A DNA stretch of 64,000 nt. Source: Plicaturopsis crispa FD-325 SS-3 (lineage: Eukaryota > Basidiomycota > Agaricomycetes > Amylocorticiales > Amylocorticiaceae). Position 1 is the first letter of the stretch, and each line of letters begins with the position of its first letter. Of the stretch, positions 24,303-37,185 are shown one piece after another. Made by a program: the position numbers and the translations under genes. The notes under the pieces were generated by a model. The model did not search any database, had not been told where the DNA came from, and saw nothing but the letters and a program-made list of their open reading frames with translations. Where the stretch lies: the NCBI GenBank assembly GCA_000827205.1, contig KN832554.1, forward strand, positions 675,263 through 739,262, written 5' to 3'.

Positions 24303-26217
24303 TTACATGTAGTAGTGACGAACACCGTTTGGTTCGATGACTTCCTGGTAGGTCACGTCGCTTGTCCTGGATCGATAGGTTGGATGCTCATCGCCAGGCC
24401 GCTTCTTGGCGACAGGACCACTAGGTGCGCACACATCAGTAAATGGGTAATGTATTGAGAAACATCACTTACAGTGGTATTTGACGCCCGTCGTAGTCGA
24501 CAAGGATAATGCCGGCATCCCGAATGGAACCGGTGTACGAGGCATTCGTGCGACCCGATGACCTACGAAAGCTCCTCGGTCAATTTCTACACTGCCAGTT
24601 GACGAAAGGTATATACTCACTGGCTTCCGCTATGGTGTGCACCCCAGTGTCCTGTCCTATGTATCACAGCGAATCAGTACCTCCTCACGGAGGACAAACG
24701 CGCGTTTCTAACCTGTACAGCTCGTTCCCAAAATCGTCTTCGATGATCAAGGGAGCCCGGTGTTCAGGCGGTAGGTGTCGTCCCTGGAATTCTGGGAAAG
24801 GCCCGGTACTGTCGGATACGAAAATCAGCTAAGCGCCCTCGACACTGCCTCTGCCATAGTATAGGCACATACCGTACTATCTCATTTCCATACTCATCCT
24901 CGAAGACAACGTCGACGCCGTAGGGAACGATATATTGCTTGTGGGACCCACGCGACGTATGACTCCTACCCCCTCGATAACTGCCTCCACCGCCATGCTG
25001 GTAATAACTTCCGTGGCCCATCCCTCGCTATAAGGACACGTACAGTTTCGAAAATGAGCCATGGATCGAGCAAGAGCTTCCAGACCTGTGCGCACCTCAT
25101 GAGGATCATCCTCGACGATACCACGGACAACGGATACGGGTGTACCGGGATAGCCGCCTCTATGGGAGGGAAAATGGGAAGGCGGGCCGCGCTCCCTTGA
25201 TGTCGCCGGATAATCCAGGTGGGTACGGGATATCGTAGGGGCGTGGCGAGAAGATGCGTTATCGACTGGATACGGATAATGCAAAGGCTCGTCAGCTAGT
25301 GAGCCGGGGCTCGAGGGGGCATAGTGCTCGTGTATGGAAGGCTAAAATTATTTTTAGCGAGACAGGACAAAGCACTTCGCCAGGAACGCACCTCTGCGCC
25401 AAAGTTGCGATCAATGTCAGACGGTGGTGGATGGTCAACGAGGGAGTAATTGTCCGAGATACTCTGCGCGTCGCTCCGGTGTGAAGAGGCGGCCATTATT
25501 ATGGGCGGCCTCGGAGAGTACGTCGACCCTTCATCGCCGCGCGTACGTGCACTGCGAGTAGAGCCGTGAATTGTGCTTCCGAGCCCACTCCGCGGATAGT
25601 CGCGCACGGTGCCCTCTCCTCTGCGAGACGATTCACCTCTATGGGAGCTACGCATGCTCCTGTGCGACTCGCGCGTCGAGTTTCCGCCGTCCAGGAAGTC
25701 ACGGGCAGTACTGCCCTCGCGGCGAGAGGTACGCGATCCGCCAGTCCGCGAGGAGCCGGCATTGGAGAATGCCTCATGCAGGCCACTGCCGTAATTATCC
25801 CGGTGCACGGTGGGCATTACAGGTTCCTCTTCAGGGTAGCCTGAGTGGTGGCTCCCCTCCCCTCGGATGCTGCCACTTCGGGAAGCAGAGTATCCTCCAT
25901 GTTCGCTACCTCGACGCGTCGTTGGGTTGGGTACATATAGCTAAGGAAGCTGTTAAGCAGGTGACACAATTAATGTGATGAGCTAAATGCCTCTCACAAT
26001 TTCTTCTCCGGGTTCACTGGGAGGAGGCTGAAAGTGAAGTGGTAAGGACCGCGTAACAGTGTGATGTGGTTTCACTCACCAACGCGAGCTGCCTAGGTTT
26101 CTTCGTCAGGACATGACGGCGCAAGGAGTCTGCTGTGCCTGTCTTCCGACGGCGAGGGCTCGCATCGGAGTCTCCTCCTTTGGACGACCCGCTGTTCGAC
26201 CGGAACAAGCTAAACAT
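24303..26217 (-). CDS. Ser/Arg/Gly-rich disordered protein with degenerate repeats
   Basis: No family recognised. The ATG at 26217 gives MFSLFRSNSGSSKGGDSD, then a basic RRRKTGTADSLRRHVLTKK. The central 300 residues are low-complexity Ser, Arg, Gly, His and Pro (SRTGGSRTSRREGSTARDF, ESHRSMRSSHRGESSRRGE). A short helix-like EVRTGLEALARSMAHFRNC interrupts it. The C-terminal third holds a degenerate motif several times: VVFEDEYGNEIVR, LIIEDDFGNELYR, IILVDYDGRQIPL and EVIEPNGVRHYYM, each placed in its own small exon. The last exon ends at 24303 with NGVRHYYM. This looks like a basidiomycete-specific protein; the motif may form small beta hairpins. Exon ends in the middle are approximate. Confidence 0.55.
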
Positions 26218-26969
26218 CGGTGTGTGGTGTATGTGGTGAGAGTTGACAATCACGTCGCGTACAATCTCCAGTCCTTATATAGCGATCCCGCGCATGAGGC
26301 GGCCACGAGGGTACGGACGAGGTAAAAACGCGAGAGATATGAGGGCCACGCTTCGTAAAGTTCGATCACGGAGCCCCAAGGTCGTGTCCTCGCGAGTCAA
26401 TAGTCAATGACGTGAAATTTCGACGCGTTTTTGTGCAGCACAAGTCTAGAGGTGGGCTGTGTCTGCACTCGTGGGGGTGCTCGTTGTCGACAAGATGTGG
26501 GAGTATGAGAGGAACTGAGAGGAATCGATTTCGAAAAACTGGTTATTACTTCCGTGATTACATTGTTCGACAAAAGCGTGCGCCAATACGTCTCCTACCT
26601 ATGACGCCGTTGCTGTTCACAACGGTAGGCAAATATCGACGGCGAGAACATCCAGAGGTTTTATGACTTGGTGGAAGAAATGCAGTCAGGTTGCAGTATA
26701 TAGAAAAGCCTGGTAAGGAGGACCTGGGGAAGACGGACCGCGGCCAATGACGATGATGTAAATTTACCTCCGTCTTGTTTTTGGCAAGTGTTTGGCTTGA
26801 AATGCTGAAGCTCTCAGAACTGTCGAACTCTTCACCATCTCAAAAATCACTGAGAATGCGTTGTTTGACCTGGAAGACACTCTGATCTAGACCTCGCTGC
26901 TGATGTCCTTGTGCATGGAACATTTCAATTTTTATAAGTACACACTAAGCGTACTTCTGGACGCCAACG
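26218..26969. other. Intergenic region, no gene seen
   Basis: About 750 bases between the start of the disordered protein and the stop of the zinc protein. A TATATAG run at 26276-26282 lies about 60 bases upstream of the 26217 start on the minus strand side. The remaining open frames lack coding features. Confidence 0.35.
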
Positions 26970-28258
26970 CTACAACGACGTACCAGCCTGTCCTTCGTTC
27001 CACTGCAAGGCCTTCACCTGCGTCAGGGCCTGCGTCACTTTAGAAATCGCATCTGCCGTCAATGCGATGGCAGATGGGTCTAAGAGTGTCTGCCCGCCCG
27101 CCAAGAATGTCAGCTTCTCGGATAGGCTGTGTAGTGTTAGCTCTAGAGAGCGTGCCGACACGTCGAGGGCGGAGGACGTAGAGGATGAGGACGCTGGAGG
27201 GTGATATAACGTTGGGATTACAGAAGCTGCGGGATGTACGCTTGCAAGCGGCTGTTGAGCGTGATCAGAGTTTAATACACGATTGCACGGAGAAGATTTG
27301 TATATCTAACCGACCTTTTTTGTTTCCTGAAGTAATGGAGACGAAGTGGAAGGCAGAGCATGCTTGCGAACCTGTGATGTATTTCAGTACGAGGAGTTTT
27401 GGGAGGCTGCATCGGTACCGACCTGAGGCGTTTCATCACGAGCGACTGCCTTGCCTTTGTCTCGTGGCGTAGACCCTGTAGCCTGCGACGTGGATGCCTC
27501 TTCGCGCACACCATCGGATCCCACAGCTACAAGGCGATCCCATCCGTCTAGGTCGCGTTCGTCAACATAGACCGTGGAGCAAATCACGCACTCCTGGTTT
27601 CAGAAAAATTAGCGGGGGTCGAAGGGTAAAATGAAGAAACATGAGACACACCTTCCGTGGATCCCGGCCTCCACCAGCTTTTGGTGGCCGAACGAGGGGC
27701 ACGCCGTAGCATCTTGGGTTTGGGCATTCATCTGCAAGCATTGCCCATCCTTTGAGAAGTCGCTTTCCTATCTCAGAAGACGCAGCATCCGACTGTTGCC
27801 GTCTACGCAGCGACTCTTCTGTATCGATCGGCGGAGCAAAGGTGGGCGAGCTGAGGGTGCTGGACAGCTCCGTAGGGGGTGTGCTAGTTCTCGAGATGGC
27901 AACCGAGCTGGAAGAAACGGACGGGGATGGCTGGGGGATCGGTTGGGGTGCAGTGGGTGCAACAGAACCCGCATTCTTAGCTGATTTGTATTCATTTACA
28001 GAACTTAGAATGAGGACAATGCGATAACTCACTAGCTGGGTCACCATCACAATTGGCACAGAAATGGACTACAGGAGAACGTGCCGCAGGTGATCGCATT
28101 AGCGGTATGCTGCATCCTGGATTGGGACAAGTCGTATCCGTCAAGACCTGTCAGTGCAAAGGGTTTGCATAAGTAACGCGAAAGGAGGAAGAGGTGCTCA
28201 CCCATCCTTTGAGCATGTATTCTCCAAGCTTTCCAGAGATATCATTGATCGCGCTCAT
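26970..28258 (-). CDS. SSSCA1/ZNRD2-family zinc-binding protein
   Basis: Small zinc protein of the Sjogren syndrome/scleroderma autoantigen 1 (Auto_anti-p27) family; the cellular role is poorly known. It begins MSAINDISGKLGEYMLKGW and has a first CPNPGCSIPLMRSP..VHFCANCDGD zinc unit. After a Ser/Pro/Thr linker there is a second copy: EIGKRLLKGWAMLADECPNP, RCYGVPLVRPP, then RKECVICSTVYVDERDLDGW. The two cysteine pairs (CPNxxC and CxxC) make one zinc site per copy, so the protein is a tandem duplication. A charged linker leads to a C-terminal helical exon (26970 to about 27190) reading LELTLHSLSEKLTFLAGG and ALTADAISKVTQALTQVKAL. Four or five introns are present. It diverges from the mannosidase gene across 255 bases. 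Confidence 0.8.
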
Positions 28259-28513
28259 GACTGTGTAGGCAGATTTTATCAAAGTAAGACTTGGCTCTTA
28301 GAGTCGGCCGTGAACAAGGAAGAGACGCGCGCAAGACTAGGTCGAAGACATGAAACGGATGAAATTGCACGCGAGGATTCCGAGTACGACGCCACGTGCG
28401 GTGTATTACCAGTCGCCCACAAGGGTCCACGTCGAGTCCCTCTCTGTTCCCAACCACGTCTTGGCCGTTCTAATTCTCGCCAGGATACATTTTCCTGGCC
28501 TCTGCGACACTTG
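28259..28513. promoter_or_regulatory. Bidirectional promoter with CCACG elements
   Basis: The spacer between the zinc-protein ATG and the EDEM-like ATG is 255 bases. It contains CCACG at 28392-28396 (inside GCCACGTGC), 28427-28431 and 28454-28458. CCACG is the half-site of ER-stress elements, which would suit a mannosidase of ER quality control. The motif is short, so chance is a real alternative. Confidence 0.3.
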
Positions 28514-31500
28514 ATGAAGTGGCAGAGACACTGGCCCGAAACTCTCCTCGCCGTTCTCGTCGTCGCTCTCGATGGTCCCCGATGGGCTTCCAGTTGGGGC
28601 TGGGATGGACTGGCGAGCGCGTCAAGCCTCGTTGCTGGTGCCGGCTGGTCCAAGCAGCGTAAACTAGATGCGCGGTATGCACCTGCACACGTGAATCCTA
28701 GCGTTATCTCAAGATGGATGAATATACAGGGAGAGGACTCGCGATTTATGGAACCATGGGTTTGACAACTATATGCGTTACGGTAAGTGCAATATTCTTA
28801 CCACGCGAGACGAGTTTCTGAGCGGTGCATTAGCATTTCCCCTTGACGAGGTGATTTTCTTGCGTTACTGCACCGACAGTTTATTCATGCATCGTTAGTT
28901 GGCTCCTATATCATGCACTGGTATAGGCCCAGATTGGGAGCACCCGTGAGTGACACGAGTCCCTCTTTATGCTGCGCCCTCTGAACTTCTCATAGCGAGA
29001 ACTTTGCGCGCAACGACGTCGCAGGGAATTTCTCGCTAACACTTATAGATGTACTTGACACACTAGTCGTATTGAACGACCGCCCTGGCTTCGAACAGGC
29101 CGTCCGGAATGTCATAGACTGGGTCTCATTCGACGTCAACACCAAACCTCAGGTGTTTGAGACCACGATACGCGTCCTCGGCGGCTTGCTTTCCGGGCAC
29201 ATTTACGCCAACCAGACTGGCCAGCCTTTCCATCTCCCCTGGTATCGCGGCGAGCTTCTCGCGATGGCGCACGACTTGGGGGAGAGGCTGCTTCCGGCGT
29301 TCGCAACGCCCACTGGTATTCCATATGCTAGGGTACTATCTACTATTCCTTGTGTAGTTGTTGCAAGACTAATAATACTACTCAAGTTAAACCTTCGGAA
29401 GGGTGTACAGTGGGCCGAATCCCCTGAAACATGTTTGTGGACTTTCTATGCAATGGTAAAGCTGTAATTGGGTTAACTGAAAATCACTAGGCACCGCAGG
29501 AGCTGGATCTTTAATCCTCGAATTTGGGACGCTCAGCCGTTTAACCGGCGATGATCGTTTCGAGAAGGCCGCGTATAAGGCGTTCTTTGCACTATGGAAC
29601 CGTAGGTCAGACATTGGGTTAGTAGGGAATACCGTGAGTCATCCAACTGCAAATGTCCCTCCCCGTATCGACCTGATGCACATTGTAGATCAACATATGG
29701 ACCGGAGTGAGCGCTGCTGTCTTTTTTTCAAGTCTTACTGGGTTATTCATCTGAATGGCAAAGGCTTGGGGACACCCAGAGGTCACTGGCATAGGTGCTG
29801 GTATCGATTCCTTTTATGAGTACGCACTGAAATGGTACGTCCTCACTGGTGCGTATTGCATTTACATTGCTCATATTTACTCTGCTCTGATGCTACTCCG
29901 AGCAGGGGACATCGGCTTCTTGGATGTATGGGATGATGCGTACGCCGCGGTCATGCGATACTCACGATCGAGAGACGGTTTCTGGGCAAGTTTATTCACC
30001 TCTTCAAAACCAGCTTCTTTCTCGCGGCATGATCTTCTAATGATGTCCTCATAGTATCGTAACATAAACATCCACAGCGGCGACATGTCCTACTCTTCAG
30101 TGGATTCACTGTCTGCATTCTGGCCAGGCCTACAGGTCCTGGGCGGGGACGTCCAGAGCGCGATCAAGTCGCACCTGATGTACTGGAATCTTTGGCGCGC
30201 GCATGCCGGACTCTGCGAGGTGTGGGATATCAAGTACAAAACTGCCACAGCACTGCAGTACCCTCTTCGTCCTGAGTTTGTCGAGTCGACATGGTATCTA
30301 TACCGTGCCACCCGAGACCCGTTCTATCTGGACGTCGCGGAGCGGATTTTATCTGATATTACGGGCCGTGCTAAAGTGCAGTGTGGCTTGACGGGCATCC
30401 AGGACCTTAGGCAGAACGCCAGGGATGACAGGATGGAATCCTTTGCGCTATCCGAAACGCTTAAAGTGGGTCGCTCACATCATACCGGCCGAGTATCGTG
30501 CTTATAGATGAATCGGGCAGTATCTGTTCTTGTTGTTTGACGAGGACAACCCATTACACAGCGATGACTCCAACTACGTGCTGACGACGGAAGGGCACAT
30601 TCTCTCCTTGGGCCGAGAACATCTCAAACCTCCATCTACCTCGCGCCGGAACATGCGCCGTGTCGAAACACACCAGTGCCCGGTATACGAGCCGGTGATT
30701 CGCGCATACGACAGCTGGGAGAATGGAACAGGCCTGGTGCAGGGCATACGATCCCGCCCGGACATCGACTATTCTCGAGAGCTGATTGGGCTGCTCGCCT
30801 CTGACGCGGACTCCTACATGTGGGATGCGAACGGCTGGTGCGAGACCCCGAAGGTGGACCTGTTTGTGAGCCTGACTCTTCCCCGCAAATTGAACCGCGC
30901 CTCACTTTTCGGTCCAGTCTTACGATTTCATCCTATCGCCGAATGGCAAGGTCGTGCCCGAGGACCCGAGCCCGAGTCCACAAAAGCTGGCTACCCTTCC
31001 AGATGGATATTTGGTCCATGATGTGACCGGAATCCGTACACACATTGTGAGCAGGCTGGACGGCAAAGGGTACGAGATAACCAAACGTACGACCTCTCTT
31101 TTGACTTTGTTATCGAGTAATGCTAATGTGATACGTGTAGTGGGTCCACACGCAGTACGAAGTGGCCAAACTGTCTACATCGACGATCCTGAACTCGTGC
31201 TCGCGGCTGTCGAAGCCAAAAGCCCCATCGACCAAAACGGATCGCAGCATCCCATCCGGGATCCAGATGTACTCCTCCGATTTTTTACAGATGACGTCGA
31301 CCCCATGCTCCAGATACAGCCCGGGATGCTGGAAAGCCTCACTGAGGTGATCGTATTGGCGTACACGGGACTATTCGGTGCCGACCTCTCCGTCAACCCT
31401 CTGTCAAATCAGCAGCCTCTGCGGTTCGGACAGGGCGAAGGTGTGCGCGTATCGCGCGATAGCTCCAACCCCCTTGGCTGCGCTCCATATGAGCAGAACT

Positions 31501-31898
31501 TCGACGACGATGCGGTCCTCGTTGAGCGCGGAAATTGCACCTTCTTGGAGAAGCTTCTTCACGCACAGAAGGCAGGGGCGTCGGGCGTCATCGTTATCAG
31601 CCAGGAGGACTTGGGGGTCAATCCCTCAGCCACGAAAGCCGAGTTGGCCGCGGCCGGAGACATCAGCGACGTCGCCATCGTCGTGCTCCCCCATACCACA
31701 GCCCTAGTAATCACGGAGATGATGGACGCTGCTGATGCCCATGGGCTTGATGTTCTCCTCGCTCTTGACCCAGAAGGACGGACAGGTTTTACAGAGAGTG
31801 GTTCTGCATCATCCAAAGAGAGGAGAGTCCAGGGTGACGTGAATCGTGTGTTATATCTCAACGGCCATCCTCTATTGAATACACGATTGTTGGCATGA
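28514..31898 (+). CDS. EDEM-like alpha-mannosidase, GH47 with PA domain
   Basis: ER quality-control mannosidase that trims N-glycans on misfolded proteins for ER-associated degradation. The ATG at 28514 starts a signal segment ([20 protein letters not shown]). I joined [43 protein letters not shown] and [18 protein letters not shown] through small exons, matching the EDEM start. GH47 motifs follow: [47 protein letters not shown]-like [57 protein letters not shown] and LTTEGHIL. The C-terminal PA domain contains [20 protein letters not shown] and [20 protein letters not shown], as in EDEM3/Mnl-type proteins. The end NTRLLA has no HDEL. The protein is larger than EDEM1/2, consistent with the PA-bearing subfamily. 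Confidence 0.9.
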
Positions 31899-31935
31899 AA
31901 TTCACGGGTGCCAAACGATTATCATAAGGCAGCAA

Positions 31936-32666
31936 CTAATCGTCGGACTCTACAATAGAGTACACGGGTGCGTCAAGCTTGTCACGCCCCTTTAGGAACA
32001 TGAGCTCGATGATAAAGAGGTACTCGAGGGTCTTGCCGCCCGATTTCGCCACCAGCTCGCCAGCTGCTTTCGCAGAGCCGCCTACAGTCAAGGTGATTAG
32101 CTATGCACGCAAGGAAGTGAAGGAAGTGAAGTCGGGGACTACATACCAGTAGCGATCAGATCGTCGATGATAACGACATTCTGTCCGGATGTGATGGCCC
32201 CCGTTTGCATTTCAAACGAGTCCTACGGTGAAAGGTGAAAGGTGAGTGAAATTCAGGTTGAATAAAACTTTGCAGCACTCACCACACCATACTCCTTTTC
32301 ATACGAGGCGACATCGCATTTGCCAGGAAGCTTGCCCTGTTTCCTGACAGGCACAAAGGCTGCACCGAGCCTCAACGCGATGATGGGACCCAAGAGAAAA
32401 CCCCGCGCATCGAGACCCACGACAACATCGATTTTCTTCGACGCGGACTTGGGGATGGTCACCGAGGTCAAGTGGTGCGTGAAATGTGTTATGAGAGTCT
32501 CAAAGGTAATCGGGTCGCGTAGTAGCGGGAATATGTCTAGAAAGACGATGCCCTGCGACGTTCATGTTGAGTACAGACATTGCAAAAAAAAAACGAGCGT
32601 GCATACCTTCTTCGGAAAGTCGGGGTGCGCTGTCAAACGGCTTTTGAAGAGCTCAACGTCAGCCAT
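31936..32666 (-). CDS. Adenine phosphoribosyltransferase
   Basis: Purine salvage enzyme that joins adenine to PRPP to make AMP. The start at 32666 gives MADVELFKSRLTAHPDFPKK, then GIVFLDIFPLLRDPITFETL, a typical APRT opening. The core VVVGLDARGFLLGPIIALRL is followed by FVPVRKQGKLPGKCDVASYE and the PRPP-binding motif VVIIDDLIATGGSAKAAGEL. It ends YSIVESDD. Length is about 185 residues, normal for the family. Three or more short introns are present. The stop is 37 bases from the convergent mannosidase stop, so 3' ends overlap or nearly so. Confidence 0.95.
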
Positions 32667-32916
32667 ATCGACAAGAGGGATGAGACAGAAGTGATAAAAC
32701 ACAAAACGCGAACATAAGAGATCAATTTTATCTTATCGAGATTCAGAGCCTCACTCATTCAACCGTCTGTTCGTACTTGCGTTCGCGCTCTCAACTTTCG
32801 AGAGATTACAATGGCATGGATGTCATGATGCTCATAGATTGACGGTACCCTTGCAGCATACTAAATGGAGGGGCATAGGCAATACAAAGGCGGTCACCGA
32901 GATGAGAATAAGAGTT

Positions 32917-33920
32917 TTAAACGGATTCAAGGACCTCCGGCTCCTTAAAGTCCTTCACGACCCGCGTACCCGTCTCCTAAAAGATATCAAAACAAGATCA
33001 GTACAAATGCAGGCACGAATCCAATGCGGGACTTACGTCTGTCGACTCGCCGTGAAGCTCGAGGAGCTTGGACACATCGAATTTCGGCGACTTGAGAATT
33101 TTCGCCTTGCGGACGTAGACGTTTTGGAGGGGGTAGATGCTCCGCGCCGCCTTCTCAATCTCCCGTCCAATCGCCTCCGGGACGAACTTCTGGACCAACT
33201 CCTTCAAGTCGCAGCTCGTCGCCTCCCGGGTCATGATCTCGAACATCTTCTTGCGGATCTCTCGTATCTGACTCGATTGTGCGTAGGTGGTCTTGCGCAC
33301 TTGGGATGGGCGGCGCTTGGTGAAGCCGATGGCGAAGAGGCGGAGGAGGTAGCCGTCAGTCGTCTTGACGTCGACGTGGGCTTCGATGAGGGTTTGCCAC
33401 TTGCGGACGAGCGATCGGATTTTGTCCGACGTGAAGTCCATGCCGTGGAAGTTGGTCAAGCAATTCCGGCCCTGAACCTCGTCAATCCGTAGCTTGATTT
33501 TCCGGTACGACTGCTCCTCATCCTTGTTCAAATCACCCAGCGACACCTCGATGATCCGTCCCTTTAGCGAGTCATTGGCGTTTTCTGGACGAGACATGAG
33601 TGACCATCCAAGCGAAAAATACTACAGTACGCACTGAGGCCCTGCGACCGGTTGGCAAGAGTCTTTCCAACGTTGCGAACTTCGAAGATTGAAGGAGCCT
33701 TGATATCGTACCAATCTGAAGTGTGCAGCTATCAGCACCATGTCCAACACCAGCCCCGTTGCGCTGACTTACCCTTGCGCGAGAAGGGGTCCACTACCTT
33801 CTTCTTGATACCCTTCTTGCCTTTAGAAAGGCGCTTGTTCTACACGCAAGACCAGGTCGTAAGCACATTTTTTCGGCGAGCGAACGTAGAGGAATCCTTG
33901 CGCACCTTTCCTACAGCCAT
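32917..33920 (-). CDS. 40S ribosomal protein S1 (S3A/eS1)
   Basis: Structural protein of the small ribosomal subunit. The start at 33920 gives [20 protein letters not shown], then [20 protein letters not shown] and [20 protein letters not shown]. The main exon reads [60 protein letters not shown] and [10 protein letters not shown]. It ends [11 protein letters not shown]. Introns cluster near the 5' end (between about 33600 and 33910), the usual pattern in fungal ribosomal protein genes. It diverges from ATG10 across about 200 bases. Confidence 0.97.
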
Positions 33921-34119
33921 GGTGTGTTACAGAGGGAAGGTTTGCGGTGGGGGGAAGACCGCAAAATTAGGATAAGCCGGCACTTGGACGGGCTGAGGTT
34001 TTGAGTGGTGTAGGGACTGTGCTGCACAGTGCGCGCGACCGAGGCAGATTCTTGGTCATCAAGTGGCTTGAACCTTATTTTCAGCGACTGCAATGACACT
34101 TTCCCACGAGCACGGCAAC
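33921..34119. promoter_or_regulatory. Divergent promoter of RPS1 and ATG10
   Basis: About 200 bases separate the two start codons. A strongly expressed ribosomal gene and an autophagy gene share this interval. No TATA box is evident. An upstream in-frame ATG for the plus gene lies at 34093. Confidence 0.4.
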
Positions 34120-34880
34120 ATGCCGACCACGACCTTGTCCCGCTCACAATTCGAAACAGCCTGCAAACTTTTTATCGAGAAATCGCCCACGACATCTGGA
34201 AAAGGATGGACTTGGGCAGAGCATGCAGTGCGCGTCTTTGGCAACGACCTCTTATCTTGCTTTCTGAGTCCTTTCTAGTCTGTTCAAAGTCTTGGGTACA
34301 TGTCGCGACGTGCGACACTTTTCTCTCGCCCGAACTGCGGCTCTGAGGAAGAGGGCGATGTTTTCGAGGCCTTCGACGCAACTATGCAAGATGGTTTATC
34401 TGACGACGCGACGCTAGCCGTGTCGGCAATCTCGACTTTGAACTGCAGGCAATACGTGGTTTACTCCTCCACCTTCCAAGTTCCCGCGTTCTACTTTACG
34501 ATCCACGAGTCCAGTGGGTGCTATCATACCTCTCTTGCCTATGTCGCGTCATCGGGCCTGTAGGTGGATCACCATTGCGCCTCGTCGACATCGTTCGGAC
34601 GTCCTTATTTCGTACGGGCGTTCTCCCTAAATCAGACGCGAGCTCCTTTGCGCTCAGCTCTCCCGACTCTGCGTTTCCCCTTCTATCCCAGGGTGACCAC
34701 CCAACCCTCGGGACACCAAGCTGGTATTTCCATCCCTGCGAAACAGGGCCTGCTGTCGGGGAAATCATGGCGGAAGTGTCGGTCGAGGGTTGGTCCGAAG
34801 AACAGCGTCTCGTGCGCTGGATGGAGGCATGGTTCATGGTATTGGGTACCGTCGTAGACCTACGCACTCATATGCTGTAA
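34120..34880 (+). CDS. ATG10-like E2 enzyme for autophagy
   Basis: E2-like enzyme that transfers the ubiquitin-like Atg12 to Atg5 during autophagosome formation. The start at 34120 gives MPTTTLSRSQFETACKLFIE; the ATG at 34093 would add nine residues. After an intron ending at about 34272 comes SVQSLGYMSRRATLFSR. QYVVYSSTFQVPAFYFTIHE is the typical Atg3/Atg10 strand pair. The second intron is 34514-34563, restoring the frame into GSPLRLVDIVRTSLFR. Then SFPLLSQGDHPTLG-like FPLLSQGDHPTLGTPSWYFH leads into HPCET, the active-site motif whose Cys carries Atg12. The tail WMEAWFMVLGTVVDLRTHML is also typical. At about 200 residues the size fits Atg10 rather than Atg3. Confidence 0.85.
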
Positions 34881-35017
34881 GACTTGTATCATAGACAATT
34901 TTGATTCCCCGGTTGACCCTTAGCGTTCAAACACTCCCCCTGAATAAGCGCATGGTCATAAGGTGATTCGCGTTCACATGTCTCCGGCCGCTCGTAGGCG
35001 TCGTTCCCGAGCGGCGG

Positions 35018-36709
<1,692 letters not shown>

Positions 36710-37185
36710 TTTTAGGTTCTCTCTTGGCATCTCTGCTCTCGCCACTGTATCTTTCGTACGTTTTTGGAATAAAAAAACAACATTTCTAATCCATTCTTTC
36801 TGGTTCGAGGTTAGCAGTGGTTAGCATGCCTGCGATAGCTTCCAGCTCCCAATCATTTGCAAGTTCCCTATCTATGACATGGATATACGGGTCCTTTTGC
36901 TACATAGACGCTGGAGTTCAATCTCGGCAGAACTCTCTCATGCTACTCAAATGCTACTTATCAGAATGTAGGAGTGCATTTGTGGTGCGTAACTTGCCGT
37001 CCCGCTCCTATCTCAACGCTCGTGTCACTGGACTGCGATCAGATCTACGCGGGCGTGGGTGCAGGTACCGCGGTCAGTGTGAGTGCTCCGGCCATGATAT
37101 TGAATAAGAACTGTATCTAACTGTCGAATATCAAGTTGAGTCCTCGAACAGAACTCGATCCGGTTACCAATCCCTTCGTTCCATT
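36710..37185. other. Intergenic region, no gene seen
   Basis: A 476-base interval between the thiolase stop and the first transporter ATG. It starts with a typical A-rich 3' end (AATAAAAAAACA near 36769-36780) and otherwise shows nothing recognisable. Confidence 0.35.
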
